From NCBI GenBank assembly GCA_963978545.1, contig OZ021725.1, positions 90,445,305 through 90,509,304 on the forward strand: a stretch of 64,000 nt of DNA, read 5' to 3'. A model generated the notes under the pieces. That model saw only the letters and a list, made by a program, of their open reading frames with translations, was not told the DNA's origin and made no database searches. The translations under genes were made by a program, and so were the position numbers. Origin of the DNA: Linyphia triangularis (taxonomy: Eukaryota; Arthropoda; Arachnida; Araneae; Linyphiidae). Shown piece after piece: positions 11,332-24,639 of the stretch; positions within the stretch are counted from its first letter, which is position 1; each line of letters opens with the position of its first letter.

Positions 11332-12308
11332 TTTGCGAAAAGTAGTAACATAAGTTATATATATATTGATGAAATACTCTGAATGATGTAATTGGAAAAT
11401 TAAAAAATACAAGATTTTTTTTAGAATCACTTCATTAAATTTCTGATTCAAAACTCTTATGACAGAAACTATTTTTACTAAGTAAAGAAATATATAAATT
11501 TTCATTATTATTTGTACTTCATAACCCAAGGAGAAAAAAATAAAACATTTTGAATCTCAATGCTATGTTTTTACATTAAACTTTTTTTTTCCTTTCTAAT
11601 ATTGAAATAGTAAAATAATATTAACAATAATTAAAAAATTAATACTAATTTTTAAATAATACTTAAATTTTGGTCTCATTCACTTTTAGGGAAAAGAGAA
11701 AACTATACTTAAATAAATACCTATCTTTAAATAAAAATTAAAAAAAAAATGGAGGAATTTCATATACAAAAATACATAAGAAACCAAGAGGAATATAATA
11801 TTCCACAACATTGGATAAGAAAAATAAACAAAAACGTTTACACAAATGTATTAGTGTAACGCTTAAAAAATATGTAGTTAATATCTCAGTATTTTCAACA
11901 ATTAAAATAACAGATAAACATTGCGACCAATTTCACATTAGAAAATGAAATTTAAACTTAACAATCGAATCCGAATTTTCTTTTTAAATCCCTAATTTCC
12001 AAAAAATGAACATTTTTGAACAAATAAACTGAAAAATTTAACCATTCCTACGCAAGACATTATGTATCCCGAGATAAGGAATCCCACAAGAAACATTTTG
12101 TACATTTTTATTTTTTATTAAAACTCCCCCTCTCCATTGAACTTTCATTGCTTTATGATTGCACATATGATTAAATATTCAATATTCATCTATAGATCCA
12201 ATCTAATTTAGTAAACTAATAGCATTTTCTATTTTCCTTTGCTATTGTCATAACACTAAGAGAGAAAACTGATTACTATAGGCAAAACCTAACAGATGTT
12301 GTCCCCCA
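11332..12308. other. AT-rich non-coding stretch
   Basis: Nothing recognised beyond A/T homopolymers. The short minus-strand frame overlapping the T29 tract encodes a lysine run and is spurious. Confidence 0.55.
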
Positions 12309-12545
12309 TTGTTTGCGTTATTTAAATATTAATGACTATTTTGATTACCGTCTTAATTAAATGGATGTCAGAATATTAATATTTTTAATAACTAATGAGT
12401 TATTAAAATATATTTTATTTTACGACATTAATAAAGTGCACTGAACAGAATATTGAAAGTTACACAACAATTTAAAAAATGTCAGACATTTTAAGGGACC
12501 CCGAAAATTGGGAGCCCTAGTCATGTAACTTGCGGGCCTTATGGG
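12309..12545 (+). mobile_element. dispersed repeat family Y, copy 1
   Basis: Matches the reverse complement of 26611-26836. Shared words include TTAATGAC, TTTTGATTACC, a run with ATTAATATTT followed by TTAACTAA-type sequence, and a GC-richer end with GGGAGCCCTAGTCA against GGGGGCTCTAGGCA. The GGGCCCC-type end resembles DNA-transposon interiors, but I cannot place the family. Confidence 0.72.
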
Positions 12546-13190
12546 ATATAATTCTATGAAGACCACATATAATCATATTACTCAAAGCCTTTAAAAAAAA
12601 TTATTTTCTAATTTATTATACTAATTGAAAATCTAAGATACAATACGCAAGGACAATAGTTTTTGACAAATATCAAAAATAAAAAATGTCTCTTAGTCGC
12701 ATATTTTTTTTTTTTTTTTAATATTGTCTTAAGCAATTTGACCACGTAAAAATGTTATTTTATTTTGTATACATTAGTAAAAAATATCATAATGATATCT
12801 ACAAAATTAAAGGGAAAAGTGAAATGCGTCCCGTCCTCCCATAAAACAACCTCAAAGTTCAGAAGTTTCCATTGTGTCTTATGAATTCGATCTTACTACT
12901 TTATTAAACATACTTTTAAAGTAACAAATCTATCTTTAAGATCTTTTACATCTAAAACTTTAAAACCATAAAGTATTATTTTGTATGGTTGGTGCAAATG
13001 AAAAAATACTTCCTTTAACAGTGTACTTTGACCAAATAGCTAAAAAAATCTCCACTCATACCTCTGCATCTATAACCCATCATAAAACAATTACAAAATC
13101 CAAACCTCGCATCGTATTTAACATTCAACATCCAATCCTCCTCCTCTTCCAATAACTCCCGATAAATGAAGAGATTTCTTGAACAAATAA
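12546..13190. other. AT-rich non-coding stretch
   Basis: No gene or structured repeat recognised. A T-run sits near 12706-12719. Confidence 0.5.
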
Positions 13191-13760
13191 ATTGCAAATC
13201 AAAACTCTCTCAGCACTCTCCGGAGATTCCGCATCCCTAGACAATACCCCTTTCCCTAAAAAACATCCAGGATATTTCCAGGCTTCACAAAAAGAGGCAC
13301 GCCAAGCAAATTCTTCCATAACACACGGCTATTAATATCTATGCGCAAGGTAAGATAGGAGAAAAGAGAGAAAATATTTAGCTGCCCTCTCTGGATCTAC
13401 TTTTTTTTATTTTTTTTTTGCCCCTCGCGCCGGCTGTGCCCCGGGGCAAGATTTATGCAAAGCACCTCTATTTGAATTAAAGACATCTTAGGGGCCATTA
13501 TCCGTGACTTATAGTGGGCAATCATGACTTCACCTAGCATTGGGGGAGGAGGGTATGAAGGGGAGAAGGGGGGGTGGGGAGGTCTTGCCTCCCTTTCTCC
13601 GGGCGTTATTGCCGGTCGTATTTTATCTTCTGCTAAGAGGTTTTTGTTTTTATTTTTCGTTCGAAACTTCGACTTTTGTTTCACCATTCCTTCTTTCTTC
13701 CCTCCTCGCAGTGTTTGGAGAAGGGGGGAAAGTTTGGTGTGAAGTTTGTGTTGTTTTTTT
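13191..13760. promoter_or_regulatory. GC-richer unique island with CCGGGG palindrome
   Basis: Distinctly GC-richer than its flanks. It includes a CpG-containing segment at 13429-13450 with the perfect 12-bp palindrome TGCCCCGGGGCA (13437-13448, AP-2-like), and G-rich runs around 13541-13580. Short frames occur on both strands but none resembles a protein family. It may be a regulatory element; no TATA or initiator context can be assigned. Confidence 0.35.
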
Positions 13761-14575
13761 TTTTAATTTTTTTTTTTTTTTGGTGTTTTGAATGTTGGAT
13801 GTTTTCGATGACGTTGATGTAGGGCCTGAGTGGTGGGTATTTAAATTAGTGTTAATTTGATTGAACTTTTCTTTTTTAATTCTAAGGTTATGCAAATCAA
13901 ATTAATTCATGTTTAAAGACATTTTAAAACCTTAATTTTTTTTAAATGAATGCAATTTTGATTTCTTGTTCAAAGTGTGTCCCACTCACTACTGGAAACA
14001 GGATAGGTCTGCGAAAAAGGGTTGGTACTCTGAATTTTCTTTGCAAAGTTAATATACAGATATACGGTGGCTATCATGTCAGATAAGCTTTGTTTGTCGA
14101 GTTTCCTGATAAGAGTTTTCCAAGCTTCCTCCCATTTAAGATATAAATGAAAGTCTATTTAATAAGAGAAAATCAACTTATATAGCTGCATGAATTCTTA
14201 TCCTGTAATCTGCGTTTTTCTTTACAAGATGCTTTATATCATCAAAATCGCATTGTTTTATAAATTTGAACAATTCCATATGTCTGAAAACACAATGAAT
14301 TTAATGAAACTGTAAGAGTGTATTATGTGAGGGATCAACAGATTCTAAAAAAAAATCCAGTTTGTATAAGAGAGTCTGCTAGCTCAAAATTCGAGATTTT
14401 TGTTTTTATAAGGTAATAATGGCAATGGAGCGGCAGAAACAATTTCAAAAACGAATAAAAAATGCTAAATTTTCAACTTCAACTTAAATATCTGTTGCAA
14501 AAGAATATTTGATTTTCCAGAAATTTATATAATTAATTATACATTTTTTTTTAGTTTTATCTTTTACACAATGTC

Positions 14576-14577
<2 letters not shown>
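13761..14577. other. AT-rich non-coding stretch
   Basis: No gene or structured repeat recognised. Confidence 0.5.

Positions 14578-14615
<38 letters not shown>
14578..14615. repeat. A38 homopolymer
   Basis: Thirty-eight consecutive A residues, the longest homopolymer in the window. It could be a retroposon tail, but the sequence before it matches no family I recognise. Confidence 0.95.
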
Positions 14616-14618
<3 letters not shown>

Positions 14619-16970
14619 CATCCGCCTATCTGCAATGAACAAAAACACATTCTAGCCAAAACAAGAAAATAACGACTATTCTTGTCGCCAAAATAGCCTT
14701 CGCGACCACCAATTTGGCAAGATTATTCGTTACTAGGTACCAAAATCTACAAATTTGCAAAGGGATATTTTTGTTCCCATTCTATCACTTTTTTCTATCA
14801 AGAGAAATTTCAGTCTATAGTCAACTTAAAAAAAAAATCTGTCATTCTCTTCAACAGAGTATTTTTTAAAGTCATCTTTACAAAATATAAAAGTTTTAGG
14901 CTGCAATTATTTTATTTTATTCCTTAAATAAAATTCATGCAGATTCAAACATTTGTGTTAATAGTTCATAGCTACTAGTTCATAATTAGATAATATTGTT
15001 TTAAATTACAATGCTGAGTTATATTGATTTTATACTTGAATCTACTTCATTAGCACCTAATTAAACTCAACGTTTATTAAAAAAACTAATTACTAAACAC
15101 ATTTTATTTCAAAAAATTTGAAGCAAAATAAAGGTATTGTTTTTTAAAAATTTAGAATGTTATGTTATTCGGATATTTTAATGGGAATTAAAGGGTTTTT
15201 CCATACCTCAATTTAAAATACACAATGTCCAAATTATATCAAACTATACTAATTGAACTTGTCATACAAATTGAAGATTGAATCTATTTTAAGAATTTAA
15301 ATTATAAACTATATAATTAAAATTTAGTTAGAAAAAAAGAGTAGTTAACACATACGTATACTTAGCCTTAAATAAAAAAAAATCATATTGTGATACATTG
15401 TGTGTAAAATATATACACCACGTGGAACTCTTTATGTTAAATAAAATTGAAATACTTAGCATTACTTCCATTCTACCTGATAGTTATATGTACAACAATG
15501 CTTGAATACAAATTATTGAATTATATTTCTTGATACTGTTAATAATTTTTTTAAATCTTTTTAATTTAACATTTGAAATTAAGATAAACTAAAATCTTAT
15601 TTTTCTGTAATTTATGCACCACAGTTATTTCAAAAGTCTTTATTATTCTAACAAATGATTAAATGGTAATATTTAAGTATGACTTGATACATTATGGTAA
15701 CTATTTCATTTATGAACATAAAAAAATCCCTTTCTAACCTTAACCTTAAGTATAAAACTCCACTCGTTTCGTAAATTGAACAGTTATTCAAAAAAATGGA
15801 AAAATAAAGGCTACTGAAAATATTTATCTACTGAGCTGATTACTTATTTTCATAATAATACGAATTAAATGATAAAAACGTATTTGAAATTCAACTTACA
15901 TGATATTTGGATGCGTGCTTTCCAAAAAGTGATTTATACAGAACAGTTTATTCATTGAAAAGGAAAGACATTTAATATTTAAATATAAAAAAAACATAGG
16001 AGATTTATAAAAATTACACATAAAAAATATACAACTTTAAATATAAATACCTCAAAAGTTGTTAGTTTTACGTATCTATGATCACCAATATGGTCAAGGT
16101 CATCCCCTGGATAAAATAAACACTAAATTTAATAAGTTAAATGTAATAAAATATGCATATTTGTATAAAAAATTCATCAAAATGCATACAAATTTTCGTA
16201 TTGGTTATTTTTCGTCGCTTTGTAAAATTGTTAAAATTTCATAACACAATTTTTTATTTAAGCTCTATTATTTTACTAATTCTATATTTGTAATGCGAAA
16301 GTTCAATCACATATAGAAAGCCTAAAATATTAAAGCCATATATAAAAGAAAAAGAACTTTTTCAAACTTTAAATTAGAAAACAGTTATAACTAAAAGCAA
16401 ACAAAATATTTAAAAAGTTATTTTGAAAATTGCCATAAAAATTAGGTAATTGTTATTAATTGGTCAAGACTGCAAATTTAAACTGAAATAAAATAACATT
16501 TCAGTGATATAATATTAGTACTCTTTCAAACCTGATGTTTAGTTTTTGTATCTGCTTTATTTCTTAATTTACATATTCGTTGCATTGCACCATTCATAAA
16601 TAAAAATTCCTGAAATACCAATTACAAATAGAATTTAATGTTATAACAATATTTTCTATTCAAATATATTTAGTCTCAGACCAAAGTACTAAAACATATT
16701 TTTAGATATTTAAATAGATTTAAAATTAGAATGTGTATATTTATGCAACTTTTAATTCACATTTATATAGTAATTATTACAATAATTGCTAAGAATAAAT
16801 AATTGTTACCTTACAATAAACTGATAATGTTTCAAACAATATAGTAGGTTAGGTATTTCAAATAAAACATAATTAGAAAAATACAGTACCACATTTTACA
16901 AACTTAAACGTATATTAATAAACATTTATGCAATGGGGATAGATAATATTAATTTTTAAATTCCACAAAT
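14616..16970. other. very AT-rich non-coding stretch
   Basis: I see no gene, island or structured repeat. This is among the most AT-rich parts of the window. Confidence 0.55.
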
Positions 16971-17646
16971 TTCACTCTCTATCCTTTTCACTACAATAAA
17001 TAGCAATGTTCGGGTTTAGAAATCCAAAGTTTATAATGTTACAGGAACAAATTGAGGAAGAAAATAATACCAAATTTCGATACCGTCCCTTTTGAATCAG
17101 GATAAATTTAAAATGATTCCACGCTGCAATTTTCCATACCATAGAATTTGTCCCAACCCTATTTATCAACGCCGCCGAATATCCAATTGATGGAAAAACA
17201 ATATAGAACAACGAAAACGACGAAAGATATCAGACAACGATTTCTGTACTGACGATAATTTACTAAAAACTTCGTACATCATTCATCTTTCCCAAATAGA
17301 ACTATCCCTCCAGATATCGCTTAACCTAAAAAATACACATATCTACCGTATCCCCTTCTTAAAAATCTATAAAATAAAAATCTTAAATCACGTTGGAGAC
17401 GAGTTTTCTGAAATAAAATACCACTACAAGACTGTGGAGAGAAGAAAAAAAATCTATTGAATAGCCAAACCTTCCGATATGGAACTCTGGAAATTTCCTT
17501 GATCGAAAAATCCGGAGAATAATTACACTTTTGTGATATCGATGTTTTTTTGTGAGGGAAGAAGTATTTGACCGTAATTTCTGGTCATTTTCTGTTTCTG
17601 ACCGGGATCGGGGAGTATTCGCCGATTCTCCATCAACGAAGCAAGA

Positions 17647-17650
<4 letters not shown>

Positions 17651-17691
<41 letters not shown>

Positions 17692-17832
17692 CATATCGAA
17701 GGAATCGACTACGGATTTCTTCCCATATCGAAATCCGATTGAGGGTTCATCGTGTGTGCGGTTAATAAAGCTAATATAACGAAGCCACAATCTTTGACGA
17801 GAAGCTTTTTTTTTTTTTTTTTTTTTTTTTTT
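17651..17832. repeat. inverted homopolymer pair A37 / T27
   Basis: A37 (17651-17687) and T27 (17806-17832) are separated by 118 bp of unique, moderate-GC sequence. In single-stranded form they could pair into a long A:T stem. The open frame spanning this region on the minus strand (17383-17790) is only a poly-F artefact of the tract. Confidence 0.9.
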
Positions 17833-18745
17833 AGTATTCTCTGTGAGGAATAGACTGTCCGTTCCTCTATCTTATGAATTCGGGTGCCTAGATTATAAAA
17901 CGAAAGGAAGTCATCAAATACAATCAGGGATGCGGATGGTCCTTTTTTCAGCTTTTTTTGTCTTTTTCTTTCGTTACTATTGATGTCGATTGAGATGGGT
18001 ATCTTTTCCCCGTTTTCTATGATTGGATACTGGCTTTCTCACCAAATCAAGTTCCGATCGGTAATTGAATAAAACTCCATCGGAGAGTGTATGGTATGGA
18101 TCGGCCAGGTCATTTTCGTGGCTTTCTAGTTAAAGTCGACTGACGGTTGTATCAAAAAGACTGCAATCAAACGGAATGGTCTGTTTTTTGAGTTCCAGTT
18201 ATGTCCTCACAGCAGATCGATTATGTATCCCTTTGTCTTTTCATCTGTTCATACGCACATTCATATATGTGCAATACATCGAGTTGACAATAATAATGAA
18301 ACGGTTAATGTATAGTTCCTGAATATAAAAGAATAGTATTAAGAACTAAAATTAAAAATTTGCCACTGTCACTGCTAGTTTCGAAAATTAAAACTTTTCA
18401 ACATCGGTTAACAAATAATGACAAAAAATGTGAAAACTATTATTGTATACATAAAGATGTATGTGTGTTTTTTAGGAATCTATAATTTAATTCTGATTTT
18501 GATGAAATTTTACAGGCTTGATCTTTAAAACAAGATAAATATAAATGATTGTATAACACTTCGGAAAAAACTCTTCCTTTTTCACCCCTTGATCTTCGAA
18601 ACAGATAACTGGCCACTTCAAATTTCGAAAATCCTTTATTTACCACCCTTTAAGGAAGTATGATCGTAACTTGAAATCTATAGTTTATTCTGATCTTGAG
18701 AGCATTTTGCACTCTTGATCATCGAAATAATTAAACTGACTATAA
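17833..18745. other. unique moderate-GC stretch
   Basis: No gene recognised. GATC/TCGAT-type words are frequent, including several TTGATCTT/TTGATCAT repeats at 18518-18725. It may be a degraded short-period repeat. Confidence 0.4.
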
Positions 18746-18862
18746 ACGTAGCCGTACGTGATACTTGACCCGTCCTTCAATCTGCATTTAGAAAATAAAG
18801 AAGTTCCTCTAAAATTAGCAAATTGAGAAGAAAAACTTTTATTTCAAGATGATCGCGTACCC
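18746..18862 (+). repeat. direct duplication, copy 1
   Basis: Shares GCCGTACGTGA, CTTGACCCGTCC, TCCTCTAAAATTAGCAAA and a final GGTACCCG-like segment with 19437-19559, in the same orientation 691 bp away. Overall it is about 120 bp with scattered substitutions and small indels. Confidence 0.85.
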
Positions 18863-19436
18863 GTAGATATTCGGTTTACTAGACACGAGACCAATATTCT
18901 ATCTTTAAGAGTTAGTTGGTAGAAATATTTGAAGAAAAAATGTATTTGATACCGATCTGAGTTATTTTGGCTTTCCGAAGCATATCAGTTTTAATACATA
19001 AAATGAAACGCATTTTTAATCGACTAAATTTTTGGACTGTTATTTTTAAATAATTACTAACTAAATACCATGGTTAAATAACGGATACGTAACTTGAGAC
19101 ATTTTTCTATTTACAACTTGTGATGTTTTTTCGTTTTAAGATTTCTTATTCAAATAACATTCTTAAATATTAAAGATTAGAACTTGTAAAATATATATAT
19201 AAACTTATCAGAATATATTAATGCGCGGAATTTTTTATTTTTACAAATTCTAACGACTCATTATCGGAGTGACGTGACATAGAACCTCAAAACTTTAAAT
19301 GCAAACTTCAAAAGCATTCATAATTCACACATTACAATCAGATTACTCCCCAAGTTCAAAGATATTAACCCCACTACTCGAGCACACACACAACCAAAAA
19401 TATACCACACAGTTTCGCACAAAAAGCAAACTACAC

Positions 19437-19559
19437 ACGTGGCCGTACGTGACACTTGACCCGTCCCCCAATCAGCATTTAAAAGAAGAAAATAAAAAAA
19501 CTTCCTCTAAAATTAGCAAATGCGGAAGAAACCTTGCGTTTCAAAATGGTCGGGTACCG
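19437..19559 (+). repeat. direct duplication, copy 2
   Basis: Partner of 18746-18862. The copies agree best in the CCGTACGTGA-CACTTGACCCGTCC and CCTCTAAAATTAGCAAA blocks. There are no LTR-type TG...CA ends, so it looks like a segmental duplication or a duplicated regulatory module. Confidence 0.85.
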
Positions 19560-20174
19560 AAGAGTTTTAGAGGTTGCAAAAAGTGCTAAAAAGACCGTAA
19601 AGCGTGATTAGTCTTTGCAGGGCGTTATTTTTATAGTTCTTCTCCCATGGTCTAATGTGCATCCGGGGCCAGTAATTACATTTGGAATGGTAGGGCTTCA
19701 AGAAATTAGTCATAGCTTCATCGGCGGCTCTGGTGGCATATGGATGGCAAAATAAATTACTTCGGAAGGACCCTAAGGGTTGGCTTTCTTTATCTTGTTT
19801 TTTACTGTCCATTTATGGGTTGACTGCTATGTTCCAGATGGTTGGTTTAGAGCTTTAGAGCTGGTTTGTTGACTGGGAGAACTAAACTGTATTCTGTGGG
19901 GATTTCGTGTATTGATAAAATTATTTTTAACTTTGGAGGTTTCGTATCTGATTTACCAGCCTAGAAGTTTTTAAAAGCAACGGGTGGGTGTTTACATCTT
20001 TTGAAGGTAACCCCAGATATCAAATCCTAAACAATATGATCAAAAATTTTAGATTTGTTCACAATAAGTTCAAGGATTGTAGATTTGTCATAAATTTGTA
20101 TTTTTATTTGAAGTTATACTTCTTAATTTCAATGCACTTATAAATCCTAAGGTGTTGTAAAGCATTGGTATTAA
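19560..20174. other. unique moderate-GC stretch
   Basis: No gene recognised. 19566-19860 is noticeably less AT-rich, with AGTAATTACATTTGG-type homeodomain words, and could be a conserved element. Confidence 0.35.
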
Positions 20175-20202
20175 ATTATTATTATTATTATTATTATTAT
20201 TT
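20175..20202. repeat. (ATT)9 microsatellite
   Basis: About nine uninterrupted ATT units. Confidence 0.95.
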
Positions 20203-20343
20203 AGTTTGATTGTTTATATGTAATTTGTAAGATGTAGTGAACTTCGTAAATTTACAATGTCACTATTGAGCTCAATTTAAAAAACGTACGAATAAGACTG
20301 ATAAGCTTAACCTGAGCTTTAAATCAAGTCCATTACAAAGTTT

Positions 20344-20580
20344 TTATTATTATTATTATTATTATTTTATTTGAGTTTTATAAAACATCGATACATCAAT
20401 ACAACTGAACAACATCAGTATACACCTCTTTTTATACAAGCAGGAGGAGCAAGCGCATGGTCACACAATACCTTTCTTGCGCATGTCCAAACATTAAGTA
20501 GGGTGGACACCGGACCACACTTTTGAGCAATTGAAAACAATACCCTTGGGCTTAAGACCCTGGGTAACAAAGTAAATTAT
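20344..20580 (-). mobile_element. probable non-LTR retrotransposon 3' end
   Basis: Read on the minus strand, unique moderate-GC sequence runs into AATAAAATAATAATAATAAT, giving (TAA)8 at 20344-20367. I-type and Nimb-type non-LTR elements characteristically end in TAA repeats after an AATAAA-like word. A minus-strand frame of about 45 codons ends just before the tail, but I cannot match it to an RNase H or zinc-knuckle domain. The 5' end is not defined, and no target duplication was found. Confidence 0.42.
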
Positions 20581-22000
20581 TAGCTTCAATGGATTTTAGC
20601 AGTAGTGTCTGATAACATAGATTTTAAAAGTCTGAATTTTGTTTACACCAAACTTGTTTCTCGCAGGAGTGGATTCCCAAAATTTTTTGAAATCCAAATT
20701 CTTTTGGAGTGGATTTCCAATAAAGCATTACTGGAAAGAGAAAGTTTTAAACTTCTGCATCTTATGCTTCCCAACTCCATTAATTAAAAAACAAGCAAAA
20801 AAAATACTATTTTCTAATTTTATGTACTTATTAACAACATTTAAGGAATGTTTTCAAAAACCATTGCGTTATATTATTTGCATAACTTTTTTTTTAACCA
20901 TACAATTTAAAGTGTTTGCATTATTAAATCGAGTACATCTACTCTCTCTTTAAATTTTTGCTAACTTTTCTACCTTTAATTGACTCCATCTCTATTATTG
21001 TTATATTTTAAAAAACATGGTCTGTGTCTCTAAAAGATAGTATTTTATGCTTGGTAGAGAAAAGTTCATCTCTGGGGGATATCGTATAAATATTTTCTCA
21101 AACGCTCAATAAAACTCTCAATAAAAATAAGTAATAAGAGAAAATAGTATTTCGTTAAACAGTGTTATATCTTATACTTATTTAAAAAAAACAAAAGAGA
21201 CTGACTCAACATTTTTCACTTATTACTCTCATTTTAGAGTAATTGTTTCATCTAGAAATCCTATTCTATAGAGCTTTTGCGACTTTTTGTTCATTTTAAG
21301 TGCAATCTATTTACGTACAGCCAAAATTTAGTGCGATTTTCCAACTTCCGAATAACTAAAAGAAAATCTATTGCTAAAACTGGTGTACATTATTTTTAAA
21401 TTATGTATTTTATCTTCTATTTCTTATCATTTTTTAATTAAATTTCATGCAAAATAAATTTTTGTTGCATGCTAATATTTTTCGGACAAGTGGGGGAGTA
21501 ATACATTAAATGTTTTGACCATAATAAATCACAAAGCCTTTAAATTTTTAAACATTGCTTCTAATGAAAATACTAGCATACAACCAAAACTAATTTTAAA
21601 TGTAATTTAAAAAATTATTAATCCAGTTTGAAAAGAACAAAAATATTTATTTATCAACGTTTACACCAAAATTTTCCACAATAGATATTTTTTTTAATCA
21701 CAGTTATATAAGTTGAATAAAAATTAAGAAATTATTTTACCGAAGTTACCCGGGCAGACATAGAAAATCTTTTTTTTTTTTTTTGCCAAGCTAAAGAATA
21801 TCAATCTACGAAAACATAGAATTCAAAGTAAAGACAAAAACATAAGTTCAACCTCGAAAATTTCCAATTTCTATCCTTGCTGGATTACTTATAAACCAAG
21901 TAATTCGCAATGAAAAAGCCAAATAATTACTCTAAAAAAATCTAACGATTTTTCTACCCCAATATACTTGATAATTAGCCAGATCCTTTGCTGTATCACA
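20581..22000. other. AT-rich non-coding stretch
   Basis: Short frames of 60-104 codons occur here but are AT-biased and resemble no family. No structured repeat is seen. Confidence 0.5.
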
Positions 22001-22680
22001 AAACTTACAAAACGTCTTCACCGCTATCCTCTACACGCCTCTACGAACTGAGACACAGCCACTGGTAGAAAAGCTGTACGAAAAACGTGACTTTTTAGCC
22101 GTTTCTCGGTCGACTCCGGTCTCAAGTGCACTTCCAACAAGATACGAATTCATTAGGGAGACTTATTGAAGCTGAATAAGGACTCGAACTGATATCCCCT
22201 TATTTCGATTCCTTGAAACGGTTGTTAGAAAAAGAAGGGGAGGGGGGAATTGCGAAATGCATGTTTTGCATTTTATTCAATAATGGAGAACTTTAGGGGA
22301 CTTGTTGAGATATCGTCCTACTAGTGAGTTAATTTTCTATTTTGCTCTCTTCTTCGTCTTCATCCCAATTATCTTCGTTATAAGTGATTAAGGTTTATTT
22401 ATAAACAGGCACTTTTTGAAGGGAAGGAGGAGTACAAAAGATTGCAGTCTTCTTTGAAGAGAGTTGTAGATTTTCCTGGAAAGAGGGCTATTTTGTGAAC
22501 TCCACAAAAGCACAGTGAAGACTCTTTCAGTGATGTGGAGTCGAGGGATAAAGGCAGAGGGATCGTTCAATTTTGAAAGGAAACCGTGGGATAATTAGCT
22601 GAGAATTATTTTTTATCCGTCCTGTGTATTACGTCGCGTGTTTCGGCTTTGCCTTGAAAAATTTTGTAGTGATGTTTTTT
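22001..22680. other. moderate-GC unique stretch
   Basis: Less AT-rich than its flanks, with CpGs at 22020-22140 and a G-rich patch at 22228-22250. No gene or known motif cluster is recognised. Confidence 0.35.
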
Positions 22681-24475
22681 ATTATTATTTAAATTTTAAT
22701 TGCGTAAGTGGTTTCTGCAAAAAAAAAAATGTTTTCGTATTATTATTAAATATTAGATTAAATTCGTATTTTCAATGCAATTATGACCCGAAATTATAAA
22801 TATTTATTAAAATAAAGGTTAAAGTTCAAGTCCATACTCACACGCCAATTATCACTTTTTAAGATGAATTTAATCGAAATATATAAAATACTATTTTTAT
22901 TTTTATTTTATTTTTTTAAATTACTGATTTACTAATATTAAATTTTTCAAACTATTCTTAAGAAATATGACATCTAAAATACTTTTAGAAGAAAAATTAG
23001 AAGCTATTGACTTTTAAAAATTTGTAAAGTGACCGAATTTTTTTTTTTGTATATAAATATTTTATTTAAAAAGAAAATTCAATTCGCAAGTTGCCAAAGA
23101 ATGCATCAGTACTATAACTATCTACACATGTTGACAATATTTTATTGTTTTTCATTTTGCAAAAATTGTAATTTGAAGCATAACATATCCACTTTGCTCT
23201 TGCCCCTACTTGTTTTGATTTCAGTAATACATTTATCTACATTACAAAAGTGAACCTAAATTCTTCCTTGAAAGACAACTTTTAAAAGTTATAACCTTAT
23301 TTTAAACATCTCTTTCCCAGTGAAGTTTTATTGTAAAATTCTTAGGAACAAAATAATGATTCCGATTCATAGCTAATGATTTCGATTCATAGCTAATGTT
23401 CAAATTTAAATCAATTTACATTGAATTTTAAGAGATAGATATATTAATAGATTAAAAAATAGTTCTTAAACATTACTTTATGAGAAAATCTAACTAAAAA
23501 CTTTAAAAAGAGGAGTATTTGTAAATAAATTTATTTGGTATAGGTACTTGTGTGATTTATGAACTTGCAACATTGTGCATACTAAGAATAATTTAAAATA
23601 TGCAATTCTTATTTTGGCAAAACATAACTTAAAAAACATTACATTACTTTTAGATACTGCTTTTTTAGATTCTACTAATTCTTGGGCTCAAAATTCAGAT
23701 TAAGCAATTGATTATCTTGAAGTAAGATTTGCATCTATTTAGAAATCCTAACAAAATAGGATCATTAAATTTTCTCTCTTATATTAAGTAATAAATTTTA
23801 CATCAACCTAAAAAAATATTTGCTTTATAAAAATATGTTTAAATTACTTTATAAAATTTTCCAATATTGACTTCTAGCGTTTTTGAGATTCTAAAAACAA
23901 ATTTCAGTCATTTCTTTTCTTTTTTGTGGAAGTTTTACAATAAACAATTCTGTATTTTAAAAGAATTTTTATTAAAAACGGAAAGTGATCAAAATATCAA
24001 TTCAAAACTTTAAACTATTATGCTGCATAATATCGTGCAGTACAACATAATCACATGTTATTATTTATAAAATTTTATTCAACTAGTATATTCAAAAATT
24101 ATCTTAACTATTAAAATAATTCTTAATTGTAACTTAGATTTTCATAACGTAATAATTTTTAAAAACAAAAAATCCAAACGATAACGATAACAAAATAATT
24201 TACAATGTGTTTTTTTTTAACCTTTATATACTGCACACACAGAACTTATTTTTGGTAAATGAAAGAATTTAGAAAAGTATAAAACGAACAGCAGCACCTA
24301 AAAAAAACCCTTAAAATTTTTATTAAAAAAAATATTTTTTTGCTAAAATCATTTTACAAAATTAAGTTATAGCGAAAAATGAAAACCCATATCGTAAAAA
24401 AATACTGCAATTCATCAAAATATTAAAATTTTAATATGGCGCATGCGCAGAACTTATTTACGAAAAGTAAAATGT
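22681..24475. other. AT-rich non-coding stretch
   Basis: Contains one perfect-looking 20-bp tandem duplication (23355-23394, one mismatch) and no other structure I can support. Confidence 0.5.
23355..23394. repeat. 20-bp tandem duplication
   Basis: Two adjacent copies of AATGATTYCGATTCATAGCT differing at one base. This suggests recent slippage duplication. Confidence 0.9.
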
Positions 24476-24502
24476 AAAAAAAAAAAAAAAAAAAAAAAAA
24501 AA
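24476..24502. repeat. A27 homopolymer
   Basis: Twenty-seven A residues about 140 bp upstream of the promoter-like island. Confidence 0.95.
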
Positions 24503-24639
24503 TTAAATAAAGTATTTAGTTTCACAAAAAAAATTCTAAACGTACAATCATCCATCCCAATTTTTCTAATTTAGAATAAACACTAATAATTCAAACAACA
24601 CGAAAACCTAAAAGACTAAAGGATTAATATCAACTCAAC

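Noticed and set aside
17383..17790. 135-codon open frame on the minus strand, the longest in the window
   Set aside because: It is carried by the A37 tract (read as a phenylalanine run) and the flanks show no protein similarity.
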